In this document: in pieces, positions 57,534 through 64,000 of the stretch | Layout of the letters: the number at the start of each line of letters is the position of its first letter | How positions within the stretch are numbered: position 1 is the first letter of the stretch | DNA from: DASSUW01 sp963730535 | GTDB lineage: Bacteria; Actinomycetota; Thermoleophilia; Solirubrobacterales; Solirubrobacteraceae | DNA: 64,000 nucleotides | Assembly: GCA_963730535.1 (NCBI GenBank) | Contig: CAVSRU010000005.1 | Coordinates: 434,001-498,000 of the forward strand | Reading direction: 5' to 3' | Program-made: the position numbers and the translations under genes | The notes under the pieces: model-generated | What the model was told of the DNA's origin: nothing | Database searches by the model: none | What the model saw: only the letters and a program-made list of their open reading frames with translations

Positions 57534-58844
57534 TCACACGCCGGGCGGCTCTCCGCTCGCAACGGGCGCGAAATCGAGCATGGCGTCGACGCCATAGACC
57601 AGGTTCAGCGGGTCGCCTGAGAGCGGCACGCATGCGTCGGGTCGACGGGTGGCGCGCAGCGGCCCATGCCGGCCGCGGGGCGGCTGCGGGCAGGCGTGGA
57701 TGCGGCGGCCGTCCGGGCGGCGGAACGTCAGCCGCCCTCCGCTGCTCGAGAGGGTGTAGCCGCCCTCGTGCAGGAGCCGGTGATGGTGGCGGCAGAGCAG
57801 GACGAGGTTGCCGAGCTTCGTGCGCCCACCGTCGGCCCAGTGCTCGATGTGGTGGGCGTCGACGAACCGATGGCTCGTGCAGCCGGGGAACCGGCAGCCG
57901 CCGTCCCGAGCGGCGAGCGCACGCCGCAGCGCCGGCGGGACGCTGCGCGTCTTGCGGCCGACGTCGAGGGGCGTCCCGTCGCGTTCGAGGACGTGCACGA
58001 GCGCGGCGTCGCACGCCAACCGCCGCGCGACCGAGGCGGCCAGCGGCGGGCCATGGTCGATCTCGCAGCGTGCCCCGCCCTCCTGGCCGCTGAGCGTCGC
58101 GGTGTCGACGTGGACGACCACCTGGTACCGATCCCCGCCGGTCCGCGAGCCGCGGTCACCGGCGAGATACCCGTCGGCCAGCGCCAGCAGCGCGTCGGCC
58201 CGAGCCACGGGAGGACGAGGAAGAGGCGTCTCCGCGGAGACGTCGCCCTTGCACGTAGGCGTCTCCGCGGAGACGTCCGCGGCGGCCAGCTCGTCGCGCG
58301 CAGCGTCGAGCGCAGCGAGCACGAGCGCTCCCTCCTCCGCCGGCAGCCGCGCCTGGAGGAGCAGCGCGCCATCGTCGTCGTGCTCGACGGACACCCAGCG
58401 CTCCGGGCGACCGCCGGCCGCGGCGCGCTCGGTGGCGACCACGCGCCGGTGGCCGCGAACGAGCCGCTCGAGCTGCGACGCGGTCGCGTGCCGTGCGAGC
58501 TCGAGCAGATCCTCCTCGCGCTCGACGTTCTCCACGCGCGTGAGCGCCCGCGCCTTCGAGTAGCTCAGCTCACCGCGCGCGAAAGCCGCCCGGACGACCG
58601 GCAGCTCCTGAAGCCGGCGCGCCACCCGCACCTGCTCGCGCGCCGCACCCGGCGCGATCCCGCACTGGTGCGAGATCCAGTGCGCGCACGACTTGCAGCC
58701 CCACTGCGCCCACCCCTCCCGCCGGTCGTACTCGGCGACCAGCTCCAGCCAGCGGCACGTCGCCGCATGGATCCGGCACGCCAGATCCGTGATCTCCCGC
58801 TCGAGGAGCTCGAGCGGCACCGTTGTCGCACCAATCGAACGCAT
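57534..58844 (-). CDS. DUF222 domain HNH endonuclease (13E12 repeat family)
   Basis: Protein of 436 residues. The DUF222 domain spans about 5-290 (CRIHAATCRWLELVAEYDRR, WISHQCGIAPGAAREQVRVA) and a C-terminal HNH nuclease spans about 325-380 (CRFPGCTSHRFVDAHHIEHW, LVLLCRHHHRLLHEGG). The HNH cysteines and histidines are intact. In mycobacteria such genes form the 13E12 repeat and host phage integration sites. Between the domains two copies of DVSAETP occur, encoded by identical palindromes. The start ATG at 58844 is followed by a normal DUF222 opening. Function is unresolved; it may be a mobile or defence-like nuclease. Confidence 0.88.
   Translation of the reverse strand: MRSIGATTVPLELLEREITDLACRIHAATCRWLELVAEYDRREGWAQWGCKSCAHWISHQCGIAPGAAREQVRVARRLQELPVVRAAFARGELSYSKARALTRVENVEREEDLLELARHATASQLERLVRGHRRVVATERAAAGGRPERWVSVEHDDDGALLLQARLPAEEGALVLAALDAARDELAAADVSAETPTCKGDVSAETPLPRPPVARADALLALADGYLAGDRGSRTGGDRYQVVVHVDTATLSGQEGGARCEIDHGPPLAASVARRLACDAALVHVLERDGTPLDVGRKTRSVPPALRRALAARDGGCRFPGCTSHRFVDAHHIEHWADGGRTKLGNLVLLCRHHHRLLHEGGYTLSSSGGRLTFRRPDGRRIHACPQPPRGRHGPLRATRRPDACVPLSGDPLNLVYGVDAMLDFAPVASGEPPGV
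58227..58275. repeat. Two in-frame 16-bp palindromes inside the DUF222-HNH gene
   Basis: CGTCTCCGCGGAGACG occurs at 58227-58242 and 58260-58275, 33 bp apart (11 codons), each encoding part of VSAET. Both copies are identical and perfect. They lie in the linker between the DUF222 and HNH domains, where protein constraint is low, so a DNA-level role is plausible. Confidence 0.75.
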
Positions 58845-59085
58845 GTTCGCAGACTACGCGGCAAGCCGGACGGGAGCAGCCACCGGTGGCCGTCGACGCG
58901 GTGTCACCGAGCAGCCTCGACCGCCGGCCACGGGCCGAAGCCCGCGGGACCGATTTCTGACACGCGCGTTCGCGGCGCCGAACCATACGACCGTCTCGGC
59001 GTTCTCACACGTAAGGGACGGCGCGCGCCACGGGGACGGATCTCCAGACGTACGGGGCGCGCGCCGCCTCCCCGCTCCGGGACCG
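58845..59085. other. 241-bp intergenic gap
   Basis: Between the DUF222-HNH start (58844, minus) and the Rrf2 stop (59086, minus). I see no open frame with family resemblance, no hairpin longer than chance and no clear promoter. Confidence 0.5.
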
Positions 59086-59478
59086 CTAGATGTAGTACAT
59101 GTGCGCGCCGGCCTGGCGGTTCTCGCGCTCGACGATCTCGGCGATCGTGGCCGCTTCGAGGACCGCGCGGGCCGCCGCCGCGGCCTCGGAGAAGATCCCG
59201 TTCGCGTCGGCGCCGAGCGGGCCGTCGAGCAGCTCGACGACCTCGAGCACGGTGACCGTCGAGGGGTCGCGGGCGAAGGAGTAGCCGCCCTTCACGCCGC
59301 GCTGGGACTTCAGGACGCCCGCGCGGCGCAGCGCGGCGAAGAGCTGCTCGAGGAACTGGACGGGGATGTCGCGGCGCTTGGCCAGCTCGCCGATCGGGAC
59401 CGGGCCGGCGCCGCCGCTGCGCGCCAGCTCCGCCAGCGCGCGGACCGCGTACGGGGACTTCGTGGTGATCGAGAGCAC
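59086..59478 (-). CDS. Rrf2-family transcription regulator without Fe-S cysteines
   Basis: Regulator of 130 residues. The winged helix (about 1-80) opens LSITTKSPYAVRALAELARS, with the recognition region GELAKRRDIPVQFLEQLFAA and the wing GGYSFARDPSTVTVLEVVEL. The cysteines that bind an iron-sulfur cluster in IscR/NsrR are absent, as in CymR/YwnA types. CymR controls cysteine genes in firmicutes, and cysE and cysK are 3-8 kb away, so a sulfur role is possible but unproven. It starts with GTG and is divergent from the VanZ-like gene by 28 bp. Confidence 0.86.
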   Translation of the reverse strand: MLSITTKSPYAVRALAELARSGGAGPVPIGELAKRRDIPVQFLEQLFAALRRAGVLKSQRGVKGGYSFARDPSTVTVLEVVELLDGPLGADANGIFSEAAAAARAVLEAATIAEIVERENRQAGAHMYYI

Positions 59479-59506
59479 CCCCTCATCCTGCCACCATCAG
59501 CGGCCG

Positions 59507-59860
59507 ATGCGCGCACTCTCCCGCTTCGGCCCGCCGCTGGCGCTGATGGGCGTGATCTTCTTCTTCTCAGCCCAGCCGGACCTGAGCACCGGCCTCGGGA
59601 CGTGGGATCTCGTGCTCCGCAAGCTCGCCCACATGGCCGAATACGGCCTGCTGTGGCTGCTCTGGCTGCGCGCGCTCGGCCGCGACCACGGGCTCGCCGC
59701 GGCGGCCATCACGCTCGCCTACGCCGCCACCGACGAGATCCACCAGACGTTCGTGACCGGTCGCCACGGCACCCCGGTCGACGTGCTGGTCGACGCCGCC
59801 GGCGTCGCGATCGCGGCGGCGCTCTACCAGCGCCGGACTAGAGCCAGCCGCGCTCGGTAG
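59507..59860 (+). CDS. VanZ-like membrane protein
   Basis: Membrane protein of 117 residues with three to four helices and the VanZ-family blocks FFFSAQPDLSTG, KLAHMAEYGLLWLLWLRAL and ATDEIHQTFVTGRHGTPVDV. VanZ proteins have been linked to teicoplanin tolerance, but most small homologues are uncharacterised. The last 23 bases overlap the end of the convergent HDOD-LuxR gene. The ATG at 59507 gives the normal family N-terminus; longer reading upstream would cross the Rrf2 gene antisense. Confidence 0.85.
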   Translation: MRALSRFGPPLALMGVIFFFSAQPDLSTGLGTWDLVLRKLAHMAEYGLLWLLWLRALGRDHGLAAAAITLAYAATDEIHQTFVTGRHGTPVDVLVDAAGVAIAAALYQRRTRASRAR

Positions 59861-61028
59861 CGTGGAGCACGGCCTGGGCGCGGTCGACCGCGCCGAGCTT
59901 GCCGTAGATGTTGTGCAGGTGGGTTCGCACCGTGCTCGTGGAGAGCGAGAGCTCGAGCGCGATCTGCTTGTAGACCATGCCCTGCGCAAGCCGCCTGAGC
60001 ACCTCGAGCTCGCGCGTCGAGAGCGGGCACGGCTCCACCGAGCGGGGGCGGTCCTTGCTCGGGTACGGAAGGTCGTAGAGGACGGCGCGCAGCTCGCTCG
60101 GCCCGAAGCCGACGGCGCGGGCGGCCTTCAGGAGCTCGGTCGAGGAGACCGGCGAGCCCTGCGAGTAGTGCGCGAGCATGTCCGCGAGGCGGACGAACGC
60201 GCTGTCGCCGTCGGCGTCGTCGGCGTGGTGGCGCTCGATCGCCGAGGCGACGGCCTTCGGCATGTTCCAGCGGCGGGCGAGGACGCCGCCGACCAGCGCG
60301 TGGTCGACGCCCAGCTCGCGGCGCTCGTAGTGCAGCCGCTCCTCCGGGGTGCGCGCCGGCCCGTGGACCTGGCGTGGGTAGCCCGGATAGGCGTGCATGA
60401 GCACGAGCTTGCCGACGTCGTGGAGCAGCGCCGTGACGAGCAGGCGGTCGCGGTGCGCGTAGCCGGACGCGGCGGCCAGGCGATCGGCCGCGCGCTGGAC
60501 GGCGACCGCGTGCAGGCGGAAGCGCTCGGGCGCGGCGTCCCACGTCTTGCCGCGCTCGAAGAACTCGAACGTCTCGGCGTTGGCGGCGAGCCCCTGGACG
60601 GCCTCGGGAGAGAGCACCTCGACCGAGCCGACGATCGACTCGACCTGGCCGCGGTGCGGCGACTCGAACCCGTTGGCGAGCCGCAGGACGGAGATGACGA
60701 GCGCGACGTCGGACTCGATGGCGCGCACGACCTCGCCGGTCGAGGGCCGCTCCTCGGAGACGAGCTCGAGCAGCCGGTTGCGCGACTCGGCGAGCGCCGG
60801 AAACACCTCGAGCGCCTCGAACGCGGCGGTCAGGCGCTTGCCGTGGCCCTCGTTGCGGGAGCGGCCGACGACGGAATACGGCTCGCGTGAACCCGTCTCG
60901 CGGGCGGGCGCCCTGGGAGGCGAGGCGGGGGGTGCGGAGGGCGGCATCAGGCGGTCTTCGGGCGTCACGAACGGTGGCTCGGGAGGCGGCGTGCCGGGAT
61001 CGCCCCGGCCTTCACCCTCTATCGGCAT
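59838..61028 (-). CDS. HDOD/HD-domain protein with C-terminal LuxR helix-turn-helix
   Basis: Signalling protein of 396 residues. A Pro-rich, probably disordered N-terminus (1-60) precedes an HDOD domain (about 70-300; FPALAESRNRLLELVSEERP, LLVTALLHDVGKLVLMHAYP, LGVDHALVGGVLARRWNMP). A LuxR-type DNA-binding domain closes the protein (about 330-396; LSTRELEVLRRLAQGMVYKQ, STSTVRTHLHNIYGKLGAVD). The HD residues of HDVGK are present, unlike in many HDOD proteins. The fusion suggests direct coupling of an HDOD sensor to transcription. The exact start is uncertain; ATG at 61028 avoids running into gltX. Confidence 0.82.
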   Translation of the reverse strand: MPIEGEGRGDPGTPPPEPPFVTPEDRLMPPSAPPASPPRAPARETGSREPYSVVGRSRNEGHGKRLTAAFEALEVFPALAESRNRLLELVSEERPSTGEVVRAIESDVALVISVLRLANGFESPHRGQVESIVGSVEVLSPEAVQGLAANAETFEFFERGKTWDAAPERFRLHAVAVQRAADRLAAASGYAHRDRLLVTALLHDVGKLVLMHAYPGYPRQVHGPARTPEERLHYERRELGVDHALVGGVLARRWNMPKAVASAIERHHADDADGDSAFVRLADMLAHYSQGSPVSSTELLKAARAVGFGPSELRAVLYDLPYPSKDRPRSVEPCPLSTRELEVLRRLAQGMVYKQIALELSLSTSTVRTHLHNIYGKLGAVDRAQAVLHATERGWL

Positions 61029-61072
61029 CTCTGGACGGATCGTTGAGCCGCCGACCCCGCCTTCCCGCCGAT

Positions 61073-62413
61073 TCAACTCACCCTCCTCCCGTTGAGCGCA
61101 TGGTCCACCCTCGTAAGGGTCTCGCCGCGCCCGAGCAGCGCGATTGTCTCGAAGATACCCGGTGAGACGGTCGTTCCGGCGACGGCCACCCGCAACGGCT
61201 GGAAGACCTGCTTGCGCTTGAGGCCGAGCCGCTCGGCCGCGCCGTCGAGCGCCGCCTGCACGGAGTCCTCGGTCCACGGCTCGGGAAGCTCCTCGAGCGC
61301 GGCCCGGGCGCCGACCAGCGCGTCACGGCCGCCGGGGGCCTCCAGCACCCGCTCGCGGGCCGCGGGATCGTCGGCCGGGCCGTCGAAGAAGAAGTGCGCG
61401 AGCGGCCAGAACTCCGCCAGGGTCGAGATCTTGTCCTGCGAGATCGCGACGGCGTCGCGCAGTCCCGACCGCCCCGTGTGTGTCTCGAGCCGCGCGGTCA
61501 GCTCGTCGAGGTCCATCTCCCGCAGGTAGCGGCCGTTCATCCAGCGCAGCTTCTGCTCGTCGAAGACGGCGGGCGACTTGGAGACGCGCTCGAGCCGGAA
61601 GCGCTCCTGGAGCTCGGGGATGGTGTGGAAGGTGGTCTCCTCGTCGTAGCCCCAGCCGAGCAGCGCGATGTAGTTGAGCACCGCCTCGGGCAGGTAGCCG
61701 GCGTCGCGCAGGTCCTGGACCGAAGTGGCGCCGTGCCGCTTGGAGAGCTTCTTGCCATCCGGCCCGTGGAGGAGCGGGAGGTGGCCGTAGACCGGCGTCG
61801 GCGCGCCCATCGCCTCCTGGATGAGCATCTGCTTGGGGGTGTTGGAGTAGTGGTCGGCGCCGCGGACGACGTGCGTGATGCCGGCGTCGGCGTCGTCGAC
61901 CACCACCGCGAGGTGGTAGACCGGCGTGCCGTCCGCGCGCGCGATCACGAGGTCGTCGAGCAGCGCGTTCTCGAACGCCGTCTCGCCGCGGATCACGTCG
62001 CGCACCATGGTGGTGCCCTCGTCGGGGACCCGCAGGCGCACCGCGCCCGAGCCCTCCTCGGCGCCGCGGAACCCGCGGTTCTCGTTCGCCTCCTTGAAGG
62101 CCTTGACCTCGTCCGGCCCGGCCGTCGAGCGGTAGGCGCGCCCGCCGTCGATCAGCTGCTGGACGACCTCGGCGTGGCGCTCGGCGTTCGCCGACTGGTA
62201 GATCGGCCCCTCGTCCCAGTCGATCCCCAGCCACTCGAGCGCGTCGAAGATCGTCTGCACGTTCTCGGGCGTCGACCGCTCCCGGTCGGTGTCCTCGATG
62301 CGCAGGATCAGCTGCCCGCCCTGGCCGCGCGCGAGCAGCCAGTTGTAGAGCGCCGTCCTCGCGTTGCCGATGTGCAGCGCCCCCGTCGGCGAAGGAGGGA
62401 ACCGTACCCGCAT
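61073..62413 (-). CDS. gltX: Glutamyl-tRNA synthetase
   Basis: Class I synthetase of 446 residues that charges tRNA(Glu) and, with GatCAB, probably mischarges tRNA(Gln). The HIGH motif is PSPTGALHIGNARTALYNWL and the KMSKS motif is KKLSKRHGATSVQD. The ATG at 62413 gives the family N-terminus MRVRFPPSPTGALHIGN; an ATG 12 bases upstream (62425) adds four residues and is less likely. The zinc-binding cysteines of some GltX proteins are absent. It is divergent from nfo by about 30 bp. Confidence 0.95.
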   Translation of the reverse strand: MRVRFPPSPTGALHIGNARTALYNWLLARGQGGQLILRIEDTDRERSTPENVQTIFDALEWLGIDWDEGPIYQSANAERHAEVVQQLIDGGRAYRSTAGPDEVKAFKEANENRGFRGAEEGSGAVRLRVPDEGTTMVRDVIRGETAFENALLDDLVIARADGTPVYHLAVVVDDADAGITHVVRGADHYSNTPKQMLIQEAMGAPTPVYGHLPLLHGPDGKKLSKRHGATSVQDLRDAGYLPEAVLNYIALLGWGYDEETTFHTIPELQERFRLERVSKSPAVFDEQKLRWMNGRYLREMDLDELTARLETHTGRSGLRDAVAISQDKISTLAEFWPLAHFFFDGPADDPAARERVLEAPGGRDALVGARAALEELPEPWTEDSVQAALDGAAERLGLKRKQVFQPLRVAVAGTTVSPGIFETIALLGRGETLTRVDHALNGRRVS

Positions 62414-62442
62414 CCCGCTAAGCATGCCACGATGCCCGACCC

Positions 62443-63309
62443 ATGTTGATCGGTGCCCACGTCTCGCCGGCGGGCGGGCCCGCCAACGCGGTCGACCGCG
62501 GCACGGAGCGAGCGTGCCGGGCGATCCAGATCTTCAACCAGAACCCGCGGGCTTGGAAGCCCACGATCTACTCGGACGACCAGGTCGCGGCGTTCCACGA
62601 GGCGATGGCGGAATCGCAGGTGCAGGCGCTGCTCATCCACGCCGTCTACCTGCTCAACCCCGCCTCCGAGGACCCCGAGATCCGCGAGAAGTCGGTCGCC
62701 TCGCTGACCGCCTCGCTCCAGGCCGGCGCCGCGCTGGGAGCCGAGTCCGTCGTGCTGCATCCCGGCTCGGCGCTCAAGAACGGCGGCGACGTGGGCGCCG
62801 CTCTCGGCCGCGCCGCTGACGCGATCAAGGAGGCGCTCGCCGAGTCGGAGGGCTGCGCGCTGCACCTGGAGAACACCGCGGGCGCCGGCGGCACGCTGGG
62901 CCGCACGTTCGAGGAGCTCGCCACGCTGATCGAGGGCGCGGGCGCCGGCAAGCGGCTCGGCGTGTGCCTGGACTCGTGCCACCTGCTGGCCAGCGGCTAC
63001 GACGTGCGGAGCGCGGAGTCGCTCGCCGGCGTGCTCGACGAGTTCGACCGCGTCGTCGGGCTCGACCGGCTCGGCAGCCTGCACGTCAACGACTCGGCGA
63101 CCGAACTGGGGTCGAACCGCGACCGCCACGCGAACCTCGGCGACGGTGAGATCGGCGCCGCGGGCTGCGCGGCATTCCTGTCCGAGCCGCGTTTCGAGGG
63201 GCTCGCGTGCGTATTCGAGGGCCCGGGCGCGGCCGGCAAGGCGGTCGAGCCCGTCGACATCGCCAACGCCTGGCGGCTGCGGGCGGAGGGCCTGGTCGCT
63301 CGGGGCTAG
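62443..63309 (+). CDS. nfo: Endonuclease IV (AP endonuclease)
   Basis: Zn-dependent AP endonuclease of base-excision repair, 288 residues. The fold opens LIGAHVSPAGGPANAVDRGT, and metal ligands are visible in SVVLHPGSAL, ALHLENTAGAGGTLG, VCLDSCHLLASGYDV, SLHVNDSATELGSNRDRHAN and LACVFEGPG. Its TAG stop shares CTAG (63306-63309) with the stop of convergent dnaE, so there is no intergenic space. The ATG is 30 bp from the divergent gltX start. Confidence 0.95.
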   Translation: MLIGAHVSPAGGPANAVDRGTERACRAIQIFNQNPRAWKPTIYSDDQVAAFHEAMAESQVQALLIHAVYLLNPASEDPEIREKSVASLTASLQAGAALGAESVVLHPGSALKNGGDVGAALGRAADAIKEALAESEGCALHLENTAGAGGTLGRTFEELATLIEGAGAGKRLGVCLDSCHLLASGYDVRSAESLAGVLDEFDRVVGLDRLGSLHVNDSATELGSNRDRHANLGDGEIGAAGCAAFLSEPRFEGLACVFEGPGAAGKAVEPVDIANAWRLRAEGLVARG

Positions 63310-64000
63310 GCGGCGGCGGGCTCGGCCGGCGCCAGCGCCGGCCCCAGCACGCGGTCGAGCTCCGCGGTCAGCGCGGCGTTGCGCCCAGCGACCTTGAAGC
63401 CGTCGCCGAACCGCAGGCAGCGGATGCCGGTGCGGGTGTCGACCTCGAGCACGAACTCGGCGTCGCCCGGGTAACGGGCGAAGAGGTCGCGCAGGTCGTC
63501 GATCACGGCGGCCGGGAGCCGGGCGGCGTGCACGCGCCGGCGCACCGGCTCGTGCACCATCGTGGCCGCGAGGCGGGCGACCTGCTCCTTCGCCTTCTCG
63601 ATCTCGGCTTCCGAGGGGTCGAACCGCTCGGCGTCCTGGACGATGATGCAGGTCTTGCCGGCTTCCTTGTGGTCGACCCGGCCGCGCACGAGCACGATCT
63701 CGTCGGCCGCGATCACCTGCTGGACCGCCTCGAGCGTCTTCTCGAAGACCACGATCTCCACGCTGCCGTCCAGGTCGTCGAGCGTGGCGAACATCATCGG
63801 CGTGCCGGTCCGGGTGCGGATCTTCTTGGACTCCGTGATCATCCCGCCGACCTTCACCCAGTCGCCGTCGCGCTGTTCGGGGAGCTGGGCGCAGCCGCAG
63901 TCCGCCTTCATCCGCAGCGCCTCGCGGACGCGCTTGAGCGGGTGCTCGGTGATGAAGACGCCGACCGACTCCTTCTCGAGCGCGAGCAGCTCGGGGCGCT
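63306..64000 (-). CDS. dnaE: DNA polymerase III alpha subunit, C-terminal end only
   Basis: The frame is open to the right edge of the window, so only the last 231 or so residues of about 1150 are seen. The segment ALEKESVGVFITEHPLKRVR is the conserved tail of the fingers and little-finger region; the OB-fold follows (VKVGGMITESKKIRTRTGTP, MMFATLDDLDGSVEIVVFEK), then a C-terminal tau-binding-type domain (about 135-231). It is the replicative polymerase catalytic subunit, DnaE1 or the DnaE2-like paralogue. An ATG at 63911 lies inside the conserved region and is not the start. Confidence 0.93.
   Translation of the reverse strand, partial: RPELLALEKESVGVFITEHPLKRVREALRMKADCGCAQLPEQRDGDWVKVGGMITESKKIRTRTGTPMMFATLDDLDGSVEIVVFEKTLEAVQQVIAADEIVLVRGRVDHKEAGKTCIIVQDAERFDPSEAEIEKAKEQVARLAATMVHEPVRRRVHAARLPAAVIDDLRDLFARYPGDAEFVLEVDTRTGIRCLRFGDGFKVAGRNAALTAELDRVLGPALAPAEPAAA

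Overview
The window reads as chromosome of a high-GC actinobacterium, most probably class Thermoleophilia (Solirubrobacterales-like). The grounds are the very high GC, heavy use of GTG and TTG starts, four-base stop/start overlaps inside operons, menaquinone genes, an actinobacterial-type SerA, GatCAB, DUF222-HNH and HDOD-LuxR proteins, and a TANNNT hexamer 4-13 nt before many start codons, as in leaderless transcription. The placement is inference; no rRNA or tRNA gene was seen.

Layout. 1-3 kb: polyamine-type ABC permeases and an HD-GYP protein. 3-7.5 kb (minus): serine and branched-chain amino acid synthesis (serA, a class V aminotransferase, ilvC). 7.5-12.4 kb: menaquinone genes (methyltransferase-menE leftward, menBAC rightward). 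12.4-13.8 kb: a nested palindromic repeat split by an IS481-family element. 13.9-15.4 kb: a LitR/CarH-type B12 regulator divergent from an ECF sigma factor. 15.4-19.5 kb: a lipoate-ligase-family protein, azlCD with its XRE-cupin regulator, and a secreted sugar dehydrogenase-like protein. 19.5-23.8 kb: menH, menD and menF. 24.5-32.4 kb (minus): ilvBN, gatCAB, folD and small membrane proteins. 32.4-32.7 kb: a second copy of the repeat. 32.7-37.1 kb: an MFS carrier and a UvrD/PcrA helicase that carries an intein and is frameshifted just after it. 37-42 kb: stress protein, queuosine salvage, an ABC exporter and a two-component system. 42.4-49.4 kb: a tightly overlapped lactate/glycolate operon (lctP, glcDEF, malate synthase). 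49.4-57.5 kb: envelope proteins, cysE, a ThiF-like enzyme, a PASTA lipoprotein, a Ser/Thr kinase, cysK and a secreted lipase. 57.5-64 kb: DUF222-HNH, Rrf2, VanZ, HDOD-LuxR, gltX, nfo and the 3' end of dnaE.

The genes are mostly core metabolism. The menaquinone pathway is nearly complete but split into two blocks by regulators, transport genes and the IS. Glycolate oxidation runs straight into malate synthase. The most unusual material is not coding: the CTAG-centred multi-box palindromes with compensated base changes between copies, the litR/litS intergenic region with 11-bp-phased boxes and a duplicated start region, in-frame palindromes inside the DUF222-HNH gene, and convergent genes whose stop codons touch or overlap.

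Caution: five genes from recognisable families carry exactly one apparent single-base indel each. Either this sequence contains indel errors or all five are recent pseudogenes. The coordinates given for these genes cover the frame-repaired product.
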